Shown in pieces: positions 1 to 8,344 of a stretch of DNA of 64,000 nucleotides. The position numbers and the translations under genes were made by a program. The notes beneath the pieces were generated by a model. It was given only the letters and a program-made list of their open reading frames with translations. It had not been told where the DNA came from and made no database searches. How positions within the stretch are numbered: position 1 is the stretch's first letter; each line of letters starts with the position of its first letter. The stretch comes from Bacteroidota bacterium (GTDB lineage: Bacteria > Bacteroidota > Bacteroidia > B-17B0 > Aurantibacillaceae), in contig PLYA01000036.1 in the NCBI GenBank assembly GCA_003153315.1, positions 141,858 through 205,857 of the forward strand, in the 5' to 3' direction.

Positions 1-1
1 T

Positions 2-2287
2 TTACCAACTCTTTCTGTAACTGCTGCGCCAAGTAATACGGTTTGTACAGGCTCTAACGTAACTTTAACCGGAAGCGGTGCAAGCACTTATACCTGGACA
101 GGCGGTATAACAAACGGAACTGCATTTACAGCTACGGCATCTGCTAATTATACGGTTACAGGTACCGATGCAAACGGTTGCAAAAACACAGCTATAGAAT
201 CTGTAACTACTAATGTATTACCTACCATTACTATTACTTCTACAGCAGGTGGCGGTGGAATTTGCCCGGGTGCATCAGCAACTTTAACTGCATCAGGAGC
301 TACTACATATACTTGGGCTAATACTGCATCAACCAATACTTTTATTGTTGTTAGTCCTACTGTAACAACGCAATATACAGTAACTGGTACTGATGCAAAT
401 GGATGTTCAAACATCAAAACAAGAAATCTAACTATAAAACCTGTTCCAACAGCAACGGTTAGCGCACCTGCATCAATTTGTATAGGGCAAACAGCCACAT
501 TAACGGCTGTTGCAACTAATACAGTACCCGTAGGTTCTTATTCTTGGACTACCGGATCTACCACGGCTAGTACTACGGGTTCTCCAACAATTACAACAAC
601 TTATACAGTTCTTATAGCTGGTACGGGTGGTGGTGCTTGTACAGATACGGTGAGAACTACCATTACAGTTAATTCATTACCTATTATAACAGCATCTGCT
701 TCACCAAGTAATACAGTTTGTAGCGGCTCTAATGTTATATTAACCGGTGGTGGGGCAAGCACTTATACTTGGACTGGCGGTGTAACAAACGGAACAGCCT
801 TTACAACAACCGTTAGTACAACATACACGGTTACCGGAACCGACGCTAATGGTTGTAGCAATACGACAACTCAGGCAATTACAGTTAACTCTTTACCCGT
901 TGTAACTATTGACGGCTCAGTTAGTGGCTCTGCTACGGTTTGCGCAGGTACCGTTGGAACAGCTACTGCAGGTGGAGCAGTTACTTATACTTGGACTCCC
1001 GGAAATGTTCATACTACTACTATATCAGGGCCTATAAATTCTTCTGTAACTTTTACTTTAACAGGTACAGATGTTAATGGTTGTAAAAATACAGCTACAG
1101 AAGCTATAACCGCTAACCCAAAACCAACTTTAACGGTTACCCCTCAAACAATATGCTCTGCTGCTACTGCAACATTGATAGCTAATCCAACTACTCTAAC
1201 ATCTTATACATGGAGTGCGGGTTTAAGCAGTACAAGTGGTTTTTCTGTAACCGGAAGCCCAACGGTAACTACAACCTATACGGTTTCAGCAACTAATGCT
1301 AACGGTTGTATAGGTACTCATACAACTTCTATTATTGTGGTGACAAGCCTTACAGTTACCGCAGTTTCTTCAAACACAGCAGTTTGTGGTGCTGGTAATT
1401 TGATTTCTTTAACAGGATTAGGGGCAAGTTCTTATACATGGTCTTCAAGCGATGGAAGTGTTAACGGAATGACGGGTTCAAACATTAATGCTATTCCTGT
1501 TGGGCCATCAACCACATATACAGTTAATGGTTCGTCTGGTGCATGTACTGCCCCCGCATATACCTTAGGTGTTGTTGTTAATACACTGCCTGTGGTTACT
1601 GCTTCAGCAACTCCAAGTAATACAATTTGTATTGGCTCAAGTGTAACTTTAAATGGTGGCGGAGCAGTTACTTATATATGGACTGGTGGCATAACAAACG
1701 GAGCAGCATTCTCTCCAACGGTTACCGCAACTTATACTGTTACGGGTACCGATATAAATAACTGTACTAATAATAACAGTATATCGGTTAACGTAAATTC
1801 TTTACCTATAGTAACAGCTTCAGCAACTCCAAGCAATACAGTTTGTAGCGGTTCAAGCGTAACTTTAAATGGTGGCGGGGCAAATACTTATGTTTGGACT
1901 GGTGGCGTAACAAATGGAACCGCATTTTCTCCAACTGTTACTGCAACATACTCGGTTACGGGAACAGATATAAATAACTGTACAAATACAAGTAGCATAC
2001 AGGTAATAGTGAATAACTGTTCTACCGGAATAAATAATGTAAGCAACTCCACTTTGGTAAGTGTTTATCCTAATCCAACTAACGGAGTATTGTTTATAAG
2101 ATTAGATAATGTAGAAAACACAAGCGTTGAGGTTTATAACACATTGGGGCAGTTGGTTTTCTCTAAACCAGTGCAATCAACTACTGAAAGTATAAACCTT
2201 GAGAACTTAAACCAGGGAGTTTATACAGTATTTATTAAACAAAACAATGTATATATACATCACAGCAATATTATCTTAAACAAATAG
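2..2287 (+). CDS. 5'-truncated secreted repeat protein with T9SS sorting domain
   Basis: The reading frame is open from the first complete codon at base 2, so the gene begins before the window. About 760 residues are visible. They are repeats of roughly 75-85 residues of the PKD/Ig-like kind found in Bacteroidota adhesins; typical elements are 'TPSNTVCSGS', 'TLNGGGA', 'YTWTGGVTNG', 'TYTVTGTD' and 'NGCxNT', with paired Cys per repeat. The last ~75 residues are a type A T9SS C-terminal domain: 'VYPNPTNG' followed by 'VYNTLGQLV' and a 'GVYTVFIK' strand. The protein should therefore cross the outer membrane by T9SS and be attached to or released from the cell surface. No catalytic domain is visible in this part; one may lie upstream. 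The near-identical repeats could recombine or be collapsed in assembly. Confidence 0.9.
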   Translation, partial: LPTLSVTAAPSNTVCTGSNVTLTGSGASTYTWTGGITNGTAFTATASANYTVTGTDANGCKNTAIESVTTNVLPTITITSTAGGGGICPGASATLTASGATTYTWANTASTNTFIVVSPTVTTQYTVTGTDANGCSNIKTRNLTIKPVPTATVSAPASICIGQTATLTAVATNTVPVGSYSWTTGSTTASTTGSPTITTTYTVLIAGTGGGACTDTVRTTITVNSLPIITASASPSNTVCSGSNVILTGGGASTYTWTGGVTNGTAFTTTVSTTYTVTGTDANGCSNTTTQAITVNSLPVVTIDGSVSGSATVCAGTVGTATAGGAVTYTWTPGNVHTTTISGPINSSVTFTLTGTDVNGCKNTATEAITANPKPTLTVTPQTICSAATATLIANPTTLTSYTWSAGLSSTSGFSVTGSPTVTTTYTVSATNANGCIGTHTTSIIVVTSLTVTAVSSNTAVCGAGNLISLTGLGASSYTWSSSDGSVNGMTGSNINAIPVGPSTTYTVNGSSGACTAPAYTLGVVVNTLPVVTASATPSNTICIGSSVTLNGGGAVTYIWTGGITNGAAFSPTVTATYTVTGTDINNCTNNNSISVNVNSLPIVTASATPSNTVCSGSSVTLNGGGANTYVWTGGVTNGTAFSPTVTATYSVTGTDINNCTNTSSIQVIVNNCSTGINNVSNSTLVSVYPNPTNGVLFIRLDNVENTSVEVYNTLGQLVFSKPVQSTTESINLENLNQGVYTVFIKQNNVYIHHSNIILNK

Positions 2288-2312
2288 AGATAATCAGATT
2301 AATGACAAAAAG

Positions 2313-2340
2313 AGCCATCTCGAAAGGATGGCTTTTTTTA
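2313..2340 (+). terminator. Rho-independent terminator after the repeat protein
   Basis: A perfect 7-bp stem (AGCCATC / GATGGCT) with a 7-base loop is followed by a run of six or more T. It sits 25 bases after the stop codon and separates this gene from endonuclease III. Confidence 0.85.
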
Positions 2341-2356
2341 TTTAGATTTGTTTCTC

Positions 2357-3004
2357 ATGACCAAGCAAGAACGTTACGATAAAATATTAAATTACTTTCA
2401 GAAGCACGATTTACCTGCTGAAACAGAATTGCATTATAAAAACCCGTTTCAATTACTGGTAGCGGTTATACTATCTGCCCAATGCACCGATAAACGGGTA
2501 AATTTAATTACACCTAAGTTATTTGCAGATTACCCCACACCCGAAGCCATAGCTGCTTCTACTCCAGAAACTATTTTTACGTATATACGTAGCATTAGTT
2601 ACCCCAATAATAAAGCCAAACACCTGGTGGGTATGGCACAAATGCTGGTAAAAGATTTTAAAGGGGTTATTCCGAATACGATTGAACAGCTTATAAAGCT
2701 ACCCGGTGTGGGCAGAAAAACAGCTAATGTAATAGCGTCTGTTGTGTATGATAAACCCACTATGGCGGTTGATACACATGTATTTAGGGTTTCTGCACGA
2801 TTGGGTTTAACAACTAATGCCAAAAACGTATTGCGGGCAGAACAACAATTAATAAAATTTATTCCTGAAAAGTTGGTGCCAAAAGCACATCATTGGTTAA
2901 TTTTGCATGGCAGATATGTTTGTTTGGCACGCAAACCTTTATGCGATAAATGCGCCTTAACTAACTGGTGCAAATATTTTGAACTTAAAATAAAAAACGA
3001 ATGA
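2357..3004 (+). CDS. nth: Endonuclease III
   Basis: DNA glycosylase/AP lyase of base-excision repair, removing oxidised pyrimidines. The helix-hairpin-helix 'LPGVGRKTA' carries the catalytic Lys (about residue 121) and 'VDTHVFR' the catalytic Asp (about 139). The C-terminus has the complete [4Fe-4S] ligand set with spacing C-x6-C-x2-C-x5-C. Length (215 aa) is normal for the family. The frame can be extended to a TTG at 2348, but the ATG at 2357 gives the usual 'MTKQERYDKI' start. The stop codon overlaps the ATG of the next tiny gene (ATGA), suggesting coupling. Confidence 0.95.
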   Translation: MTKQERYDKILNYFQKHDLPAETELHYKNPFQLLVAVILSAQCTDKRVNLITPKLFADYPTPEAIAASTPETIFTYIRSISYPNNKAKHLVGMAQMLVKDFKGVIPNTIEQLIKLPGVGRKTANVIASVVYDKPTMAVDTHVFRVSARLGLTTNAKNVLRAEQQLIKFIPEKLVPKAHHWLILHGRYVCLARKPLCDKCALTNWCKYFELKIKNE

Positions 3005-3108
3005 TAAAAAGATATAGAATATTGCTGGTTCTTTTATATGTAAGCATGCGCTACAAAGGTTGTTCTATAAGCAAGTTTTGTCCCTTTGCTACAAAATACG
3101 TTGACTAA
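3001..3108 (+). CDS. Putative tiny membrane/lipoprotein-like peptide (35 aa)
   Basis: The ATG overlaps the nth stop as ATGA and the stop overlaps the start of the next small gene. The peptide begins 'MIKRYRILLVLLYVS', a basic start plus hydrophobic segment, followed by 'KGC' and 'FCPFATK'. It resembles the next product ('TKRYKILALLLVTS', 'TGC', 'TCPHFGKK') in order and spacing, so it may be a degenerate tandem copy. The lipobox is poor (Tyr-Lys before Gly-Cys). It could be a chance frame; support comes from the overlaps and the similarity only. Confidence 0.35.
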   Translation: MIKRYRILLVLLYVSMRYKGCSISKFCPFATKYVD

Positions 3109-3223
3109 ACGGTATAAAATACTGGCTTTGCTGCTTGTCACATCTTTACTGATGACCGGCTGTTTTATTTTCCGCCCTAAAAACAAATGCGATACCTGCC
3201 CGCATTTTGGAAAGAAACATTAG
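3101..3223 (+). CDS. Small lipoprotein (40 aa)
   Basis: Starts at TTG and overlaps the previous frame by 8 bases. The product has a basic N-terminus, a hydrophobic stretch and a good lipobox 'LMTGC' with the acylated Cys at residue 21. The mature part is only 20 residues: 'FIFRPKNK' then a 'CDTCPHFGKKH' tail with a CxxC pair. I believe tiny Cys-containing lipoproteins of this shape occur in other Bacteroidota, but I do not know a function. Metal or redox binding by the CxxC is speculation. Confidence 0.6.
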   Translation: MTKRYKILALLLVTSLLMTGCFIFRPKNKCDTCPHFGKKH

Positions 3224-3393
3224 GTTGGGCTGACTACCTTACAATAACCATCCGCTTATTCACCACGTCCTTATTACTCCAAACAGGCAATATTAAGTTT
3301 AGGTTAACAAAAAAAGCTTATAAAGCCCTAAAAGGACTTTATTTAACAGGTATAAGCCTATAATTAACATTTCCAAGCCTTTTTTAACACTTT

Positions 3394-3620
3394 ACCAGTA
3401 CTGGTAAAGAAAATATCAGTACTAATATGAAAAACATTAATGCTGGTAATGAAAACATCAGGGTAAAAGAAACATTAGTACAGGTAAATGTTATACCAGT
3501 ATCTTTAAAATAGACATCAGTACTTATATGAGTTATATTAGTACTGGTAAGGAATACATCAGTATTTATAAATGCTATACCAGTAACTATAAATACAATG
3601 CCAAGTATTTATTTTACTGC
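3394..3620. repeat. 21-bp tandem array 1 (palindromic core)
   Basis: Ten units plus a degenerate eleventh. All are exactly 21 bp except unit 4 (3457-3473), which has lost 4 bases. The core is a 10-bp palindrome CCAGTACTGG in the best units (from 3395), flanked by an A-rich half. Unit starts fall at 3394, 3415, 3436, 3457, 3474, 3495, 3516, 3537, 3558 and 3579. The array fills most of the 450-bp gene-free stretch between the small lipoprotein and the 3' end of the DedA gene. The bases before it (3224-3393) show no gene. Confidence 0.9.
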
Positions 3621-3674
3621 AATGATGAAGGTAATTGTTCTTTGTGTTACGAAATTTAATTCTTCAATAAAGAA

Positions 3675-4301
3675 CTATTTCTTATTTCCCCTCACAATAC
3701 CTACTATAACGGGCAACACAGAAACAAATATAATGCCGAGGCAAACTAAATCTATGTGTTTACGTATAAACTCTACTTCGCCAAGCAAATAACCAGCAAC
3801 AGTTAAAGAGCAAATCCATAAAGCACCACCCAACACATCAAAGCTGAAAAACTTTTTGTAGTTCATTTCAGCAACACCTGCGGCAAAAGGTGCAAAGGTT
3901 CTTACAAAAGGCACAAAGCGAGCCATGATAATGGCTTTGGTGCCGTACTTTTCATAAAACAAATGTGTTTTATCTAAGTATTCTTTTTTAACGAGGGACT
4001 TCCCTCTAAAGTTTAAACTAAAAACCTTTAACCCTATTTTTCTGCCGATCCAGTAATTTGAATTATCACCTAATACAGCTGCGGTAAATAATAATACCAA
4101 TAAATAAGTCATATCTAAATAACCCGAACGGGCAAACAAACCGGCGGTAAACAATAAAGAATCTCCGGGAAGAAAAGGCATGGCTACCAGGCCCGTTTCA
4201 ATAAAAATAACCAGGAACAAAATAACGTAAACAGATGTGCCGTAGTTTTGAAACAACCAATCAAAATCTAAGTGCAAAATATGCGAGAATAATTCCATCA
4301 T
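3675..4301 (-). CDS. DedA family membrane protein
   Basis: 208-aa polytopic inner-membrane protein of the DedA/VTT family, implicated in membrane lipid (undecaprenyl-phosphate or phospholipid) flipping and in envelope homeostasis. Family marks are 'ETGLVAMPFLPGDSLLF' near residue 36, the 'GRKIG' turn and the 'ARFVPFVRTFAPFAAG' segment near residue 125 with its conserved Arg. Several hydrophobic segments run through the sequence. It starts at either of two adjacent ATG codons (4301 or 4298). It lies 17 bases downstream of the rhodanese gene and is probably the last gene of that minus-strand operon. Which lipid it moves cannot be told. Confidence 0.9.
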   Translation of the reverse strand: MMELFSHILHLDFDWLFQNYGTSVYVILFLVIFIETGLVAMPFLPGDSLLFTAGLFARSGYLDMTYLLVLLFTAAVLGDNSNYWIGRKIGLKVFSLNFRGKSLVKKEYLDKTHLFYEKYGTKAIIMARFVPFVRTFAPFAAGVAEMNYKKFFSFDVLGGALWICSLTVAGYLLGEVEFIRKHIDLVCLGIIFVSVLPVIVGIVRGNKK

Positions 4302-4319
4302 AAAGATAAGGTTTAGGAT

Positions 4320-4637
4320 TTAATATTTAGGGATTGAAGAATCTATCTCATCAGCCCAAGCTATAATGCCTCCTTTTAAATTATAGAGGTTCTTATAACC
4401 ATATTCCTGTTGCAGCATTTGAATGATAGAAGCTGAACGTTTACCACTTCTGCAATGCACAACAACTTTTTTATCTTTAGAAATCTTTTCTACGTTATCC
4501 ATTACCTCGCCCATAGGTATAAGTTCTCCTCCAATCTGGCAAGTATCATATTCATATTGCTCTCTTACGTCAATTAATTGAAAATCCTCTTTGGCATCCA
4601 TCATTGACTTTAGTTCTTTTACAGTTACTTCTTGCAT
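4320..4637 (-). CDS. Rhodanese-like sulfurtransferase
   Basis: Single rhodanese domain with the active-site loop 'HCRSGKRSA' carrying the catalytic Cys; 'LIDVREQYEY' and 'NLKGGIIAWADE' are the usual flanking motifs. No signal peptide, so cytoplasmic. The frame can be extended to a TTG at 4655, which would overlap the preceding gene. The ATG at 4637 ('MQEVTVKEL') leaves a 10-base gap and is the likelier start (105 aa). Its position after a phosphosulfolactate synthase gene suggests a sulfur-handling role, for example releasing sulfite from thiosulfate; that link is inference. Confidence 0.9.
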   Translation of the reverse strand: MQEVTVKELKSMMDAKEDFQLIDVREQYEYDTCQIGGELIPMGEVMDNVEKISKDKKVVVHCRSGKRSASIIQMLQQEYGYKNLYNLKGGIIAWADEIDSSIPKY

Positions 4638-4647
4638 ACTATTTTTG

Positions 4648-5445
4648 TTATTCAACTTTTTGCATATTCTTTTCTCTTATATCGTCTGGCAAGTAAGAAA
4701 AAAAAGTGTCTCCCCGCAGCCCAATACGTAACGTTTCCAAAGGAATAATATCATCCGGACCAATGTTGCCCAAATTTACATTAGCACCCATTAGCTTGAT
4801 AAAATATACTTGCTGTGATTTTTGCGGAGTCTCCCAAATGATAGATTCTTCAGGTATTTTAGAAGTAATTTTTTTAATAAGCATAACGTGCGCGCTTCCG
4901 TTACGATGGAAAATTCCTACCGTCCCGCTTTCGCGTGCTTCTGCAATTACCTTCCAAGAACCTGCATCTAACTCAGCCTTCATCATCTTTACCCACTTTT
5001 GAGGATGGATGATAATGCCTTCTTCTTTAGAACCCACTTCCGATAAAACAGTTACATGTTTGGCAAGTTTGTTGATATACTCGCATTTCTTATCATGTTG
5101 TAAGTGTATGGACCCATCTGATACTTCAGCCATCTCAAGTTTTAAAGAATCAATATGCTTCAGATAATCTTCAAATTTATTCCTGACAATAAAAGCTTCT
5201 AATAAAGTGCCGCCTAAATAGGTTTTAATGCCCGCCTGCTTATAAAGGTTTATTTTTTCTTTTACGTTTTTTGAAACAACCGACGTACCAAAGCCTAATT
5301 TAACTACATCCACATAGCCGTCGCTTACTTCTAAAAAATCTTCTACTTGTCGTAGCGATAACCCTTTATCCATAACCATGGTAAGTCCGCTTGTGCGAGG
5401 TTTTTCAGTACGTTGGGGCATGTGAGGCAAATTGATGGAAATCAT
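4648..5445 (-). CDS. comA: Phosphosulfolactate synthase (ComA family)
   Basis: The family adds sulfite to phosphoenolpyruvate to give phosphosulfolactate, the first step of coenzyme M synthesis in methanogens. Bacterial homologues exist without coenzyme M. The N-terminal 'KPRTSGLTMVMDKG' and 'DVVKLGFGTS' segments and the 'EAREsGTVGIFHRNG' region match the TIM-barrel family, and 265 aa is a normal length. In Bacteroidota a possible product is cysteate-type sulfonate for sulfonolipids, but nothing in the window proves this. It follows the TPR gene by 9 bases and precedes the rhodanese gene, so the three (with DedA) look like one operon. Confidence 0.85.
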   Translation of the reverse strand: MISINLPHMPQRTEKPRTSGLTMVMDKGLSLRQVEDFLEVSDGYVDVVKLGFGTSVVSKNVKEKINLYKQAGIKTYLGGTLLEAFIVRNKFEDYLKHIDSLKLEMAEVSDGSIHLQHDKKCEYINKLAKHVTVLSEVGSKEEGIIIHPQKWVKMMKAELDAGSWKVIAEARESGTVGIFHRNGSAHVMLIKKITSKIPEESIIWETPQKSQQVYFIKLMGANVNLGNIGPDDIIPLETLRIGLRGDTFFSYLPDDIREKNMQKVE

Positions 5446-5454
5446 AAAATATGG

Positions 5455-6870
5455 TTAGTGTTTTTTAAAAGTATCTATTGCATTTATAATTGTTTTATTT
5501 TCTTTTAATGCCGGAGCATATTCAAACAATTCGTTATGTTTATCATAGTCTAAAGTAAGGGCGTTTTGTAATTCAGACAAAGCCTCTTGCTTTTTACCCG
5601 AAGCAATTAGCATGGCACTTAAGCGGTAATGCAATTCGGCTACATCCGGAAAGGCTTTTAATCCCTCCTGCAACATAGCAATACCCTGTTCAGCATAGTC
5701 AGCCTCTAATAATAAATCGGCGTAGTCTAACCAGATATCCCACTCATCATATTGCAGTTCTATTACTTTGGCATAAGCTTCAGCTGCTTCTTCAAAGAAA
5801 CCTAATTTGCGCTGTACATCGCCAAACACATACCATGTTTCGGGGTCTTTAGGACTAAGTTCAATAGCCTTTTTTATGTAATGTATACCTTCAGTAAGCC
5901 GGTTTTGATAATCAAGTATAACTCCTATTGCCAGCCAAGAATCGGCAAACCCCGGGTTCTTTTTAATACACTTATTATAATATAAAAGCGCAGTATCATA
6001 ATCATTCAATTGCTCATAACACTCGCCTATATAATAGTACGCAATCGGATCCGGGTCTTCATGATCAAAGGTTTCTTTATAAACATCAATCGCTTCATTA
6101 AACCTATTTAAACTTGCCAAAGCATTTGCTTTATTAAAATATGCCGATGCAAATTTTTCGCTAATAGCTAAGGCATAATCATACGCTTCTAAAGCCAAAT
6201 CGTGCTTGTTAAGCTTACTGTAACATAACCCAACATTAAACCAAGCAAAATGATTGTAAGGATTCTTATCAATCAGTGTTTTGTAAAACAAAGCACCTTG
6301 TTCTAATTGTTGTGCAGCATCAAATCCAATAAACAATTCACTTAAGGCGTAATCGTTTTCGGGATTATGATGTACGGCTTTCTTTAAATAATAAATAGCA
6401 TCTAAATATTTTTCCTGACTTAAAAACTCCACGCCCAATGCTATCATTACCTCATCAGGATGTTCAGAATAGTTAAGGGCTGTCTTGTAGTTTTCAATGG
6501 CTTGCTCGCTTAACCCCATCTGACTATATATATAGCCCCGTGTGGTATAAATATCGGGATTGGATGGCTCAACCAATTCCACATCATTTAAAAGCATCAA
6601 GGCTTCCTGCGTGTTTTGATTATAGGCTAAAAACTGCGCACGCGCAATTTTAAAATCTGCCACAAAGGGGTATCTTTCTAAAGCAAAGTCAATAGCTTTC
6701 TTAAGATTTATAGGGTTTCCTGCATTAAAATAGTATTCAATTATCTCTTCCAGTTGCTCCGACTCAAAATAATATGCATCGTTTTGCAGAAGCATTTCTT
6801 CAAATCGCTTAACCAACTCGTTTATATTGTTTTCTTCTGAAGAGTTATCCGATGAATTGTCTTGTCTCAT
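5455..6870 (-). CDS. TPR-repeat protein
   Basis: 471 residues made almost wholly of 34-residue tetratricopeptide repeats. Many 'A...Y..A...P....AW..lG' units are visible, such as 'AWFNVGLCYSKLNKHDLALEAYDYAL' split over neighbouring helices. The acidic N-terminus ('DNSSDNSSEENN') has no signal peptide, so it is probably a cytoplasmic scaffold. It is the first gene of the minus-strand run towards DedA. The partner is unknown. Confidence 0.85.
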   Translation of the reverse strand: MRQDNSSDNSSEENNINELVKRFEEMLLQNDAYYFESEQLEEIIEYYFNAGNPINLKKAIDFALERYPFVADFKIARAQFLAYNQNTQEALMLLNDVELVEPSNPDIYTTRGYIYSQMGLSEQAIENYKTALNYSEHPDEVMIALGVEFLSQEKYLDAIYYLKKAVHHNPENDYALSELFIGFDAAQQLEQGALFYKTLIDKNPYNHFAWFNVGLCYSKLNKHDLALEAYDYALAISEKFASAYFNKANALASLNRFNEAIDVYKETFDHEDPDPIAYYYIGECYEQLNDYDTALLYYNKCIKKNPGFADSWLAIGVILDYQNRLTEGIHYIKKAIELSPKDPETWYVFGDVQRKLGFFEEAAEAYAKVIELQYDEWDIWLDYADLLLEADYAEQGIAMLQEGLKAFPDVAELHYRLSAMLIASGKKQEALSELQNALTLDYDKHNELFEYAPALKENKTIINAIDTFKKH

Positions 6871-7020
6871 TAATATAATCCTTGCTACGTTGTTTAAAGA
6901 ACGCTTATATAAAAGTACTGTTTTTTAGCTACATACAAAAGTATTTGTTTTTGATTTGCTTGGCCTATTTTTTTTAAACATATATTGTTGTATGTGTTAA
7001 GAAAAGATAAATAGTTTTTT

Positions 7021-7048
7021 TGTCATTTCGAGCGAAGTCGAGAAATTT
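7021..7048. repeat. Dispersed intergenic repeat, 'TTTCGAGCGAAGTCGAG' type
   Basis: The block GTCATTTCGAGCGAAG plus TCGAGAAAT recurs at 19746. Here only the left arm is seen. It lies in the gene-free stretch 6871-7219 between two divergent genes. The rest of that stretch (6871-7020) is AT-rich and holds no gene; it contains a segment (about 6970-7010) similar to 9609-9650. Confidence 0.7.
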
Positions 7049-7054
7049 CTATTA

Positions 7055-7145
7055 GGGCGTTCCGGCAGATTACTGCCGTCGGGCTTTCCACTTCAATCTT
7101 TTGTCGATTACAACAAAAGGATTTTCGTTACAATCCCTAACGTAG
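7055..7145. repeat. Dispersed intergenic repeat, 'GGGCGTTCC...CCCTAACG' type, copy 1
   Basis: Begins GGGCGTTCC, contains the hairpin CGGCAG-atta-CTGCCG, then CGGGCTTT, a second hairpin (CTTTTGT / ACAAAAG), and ends CAATCCCTAACG. The same arrangement recurs at 33483-33549, and its right end is found inverted at 35896-35912. It is a palindromic intergenic element without coding capacity. Confidence 0.75.
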
Positions 7146-7219
7146 TGTATTTTTAACTATCTATTTATTTTTAATTACATTTGTTGAAAGTTTTTTTAAC
7201 TCAAATGAATTATTGAATT

Positions 7220-7636
7220 ATGAATGATGCAATAAAACCGCCTTATGTAGGCATAATACATAAAAAAGGTCAATTTATAGTTAATTGGAGGTATAGTGCT
7301 TTGCGTAAAAAAGGCAGCAATTTATGTTACATCCCCGGGTTTGACATGTATTTTTCTGCTACAAATGATGAGATGGTAAGAGATAAATCAAAGGCTGTAA
7401 TGCGTTGTTTTTTTGACCATATATTCATACATAATAAAAAAAATTCTTTAAAACAACTTGCTATAGAATTAAAGAAAAAAGGATTCAGTGCTAAGGAAAT
7501 GGATGCTATGGTTATGAAGAAGTTCTTGAAAAATATTCCAACAAACGCAAATTTTAGCTCAAATGCTCAGAAACCATTTGATTTTAATGGCGCTGTTGAA
7601 GTAAACCAAGATGCTGAAATGGAAATAGCTTGTTAG
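7220..7636 (+). CDS. Unrecognised protein, possibly HicB-like
   Basis: 138 aa, no signal peptide. The segment 'KGQFIVNWRYS' followed by 'YIPGFDMYFSATNDEMV' and a helix has the feel of a HicB-type partial RNase H fold (strand, 'P-G' turn, then 'eEA...' helix), but the match is weak. The C-terminal half is helical and ends with a polar tail. Its stop is one base before the next ATG, so the two genes are co-transcribed. I do not recognise the family with confidence. Confidence 0.55.
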   Translation: MNDAIKPPYVGIIHKKGQFIVNWRYSALRKKGSNLCYIPGFDMYFSATNDEMVRDKSKAVMRCFFDHIFIHNKKNSLKQLAIELKKKGFSAKEMDAMVMKKFLKNIPTNANFSSNAQKPFDFNGAVEVNQDAEMEIAC

Positions 7637-7637
7637 T

Positions 7638-8015
7638 ATGGGTATGGATGCACACCTTTTTTGTGAAATAATAGAATCAATACCACCTCCTAAATTTATT
7701 AGGCAAGAGGAAAATAATGGATTTTTATTTCGAATATATCAAGGAAATAGAGGAATTGTAATACTTGATTATGATGATGACTCTTTTTGTGATGAATTAG
7801 GCATTCATTATTTGATTCAATTAGGACTTGGAGATATGGTGCAGACACTATTTCCTAAGGAAACTGTTTCAGAAGCCAAATCTGAACCCTTAACAAATGA
7901 AACTATGGGAAAAGGGGATTGTACTGAATGTAATGGTGTAGGTGTTATGCAAAAAGGAGAAGAAAATATTCAGTGTAGTGTTTGTGAGGGTACTGGAACA
8001 ACAGTAAGTATATAA
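7638..8015 (+). CDS. Unrecognised protein with a DnaJ-type zinc knuckle
   Basis: 125 aa. The N-terminal ~75 residues ('FIRQEENNGFLFRIY', 'IVILDYDDD', 'GIHYLIQLGLGDMV') suggest a small alpha/beta domain, conceivably of the HicA (dsRBD-like) fold, though the His of classical HicA toxins is missing. The C-terminus has two CxxCxGxG motifs ('CTECNGVG' and 'CSVCEGTG') about 18 residues apart. That is one zinc site of the DnaJ cysteine-rich domain. Function unknown. It follows the previous gene by one base and is closed by a terminator 21 bases downstream. Confidence 0.6.
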   Translation: MGMDAHLFCEIIESIPPPKFIRQEENNGFLFRIYQGNRGIVILDYDDDSFCDELGIHYLIQLGLGDMVQTLFPKETVSEAKSEPLTNETMGKGDCTECNGVGVMQKGEENIQCSVCEGTGTTVSI

Positions 8016-8036
8016 ATATTGTATTTTTATAGTTAC

Positions 8037-8067
8037 AAAAAACGCATCTAAAATGGTGCGTTTTTTT
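8037..8067 (+). terminator. Rho-independent terminator
   Basis: The stem AACGCATC / GGTGCGTT (one G-T pair), extended by A and T runs, is followed by seven T. It closes the two-gene unit 7220-8015. Confidence 0.85.
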
Positions 8068-8344
8068 ATGTACCTAAATTTGGTCTAACAGGTATATAGT
8101 TACCTTTCAAGACAAAAGAAAGTAATAAAATAAAAATTTCTTCTGTTTATTTTTCGTCAAAGAAAAAGAAAATATCAAAGAAAATGCCGTCCCTATAAAA
8201 TAAGATTATATCGATACAAGCCCCTAAAAATGGGAAAAAGATGCCAACTGCATCTTTCAAAATAGTTGAAAAGTTAATCAAGGAGTTTGGAATATTTTTC
8301 GTTAATTTTACTGTAGCAAAACAAAATAACTAAAAACAAACACC
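8068..8344. other. Gene-free stretch before orphan protein A
   Basis: AT- and purine-rich sequence with no supportable gene. A possible -7-like element TAATTTTA lies at 8303-8310, some 35 bases before the ATG. I see no matching -33 TTTG at the usual distance. Confidence 0.5.

Noticed and set aside
2599..2823. Antisense frame opposite nth
   Set aside because: Shadow of a well-supported gene.
3394..3620. Arrays considered as CRISPR
   Set aside because: The units are contiguous 21-bp repeats with no unique spacers, and no cas gene is present.
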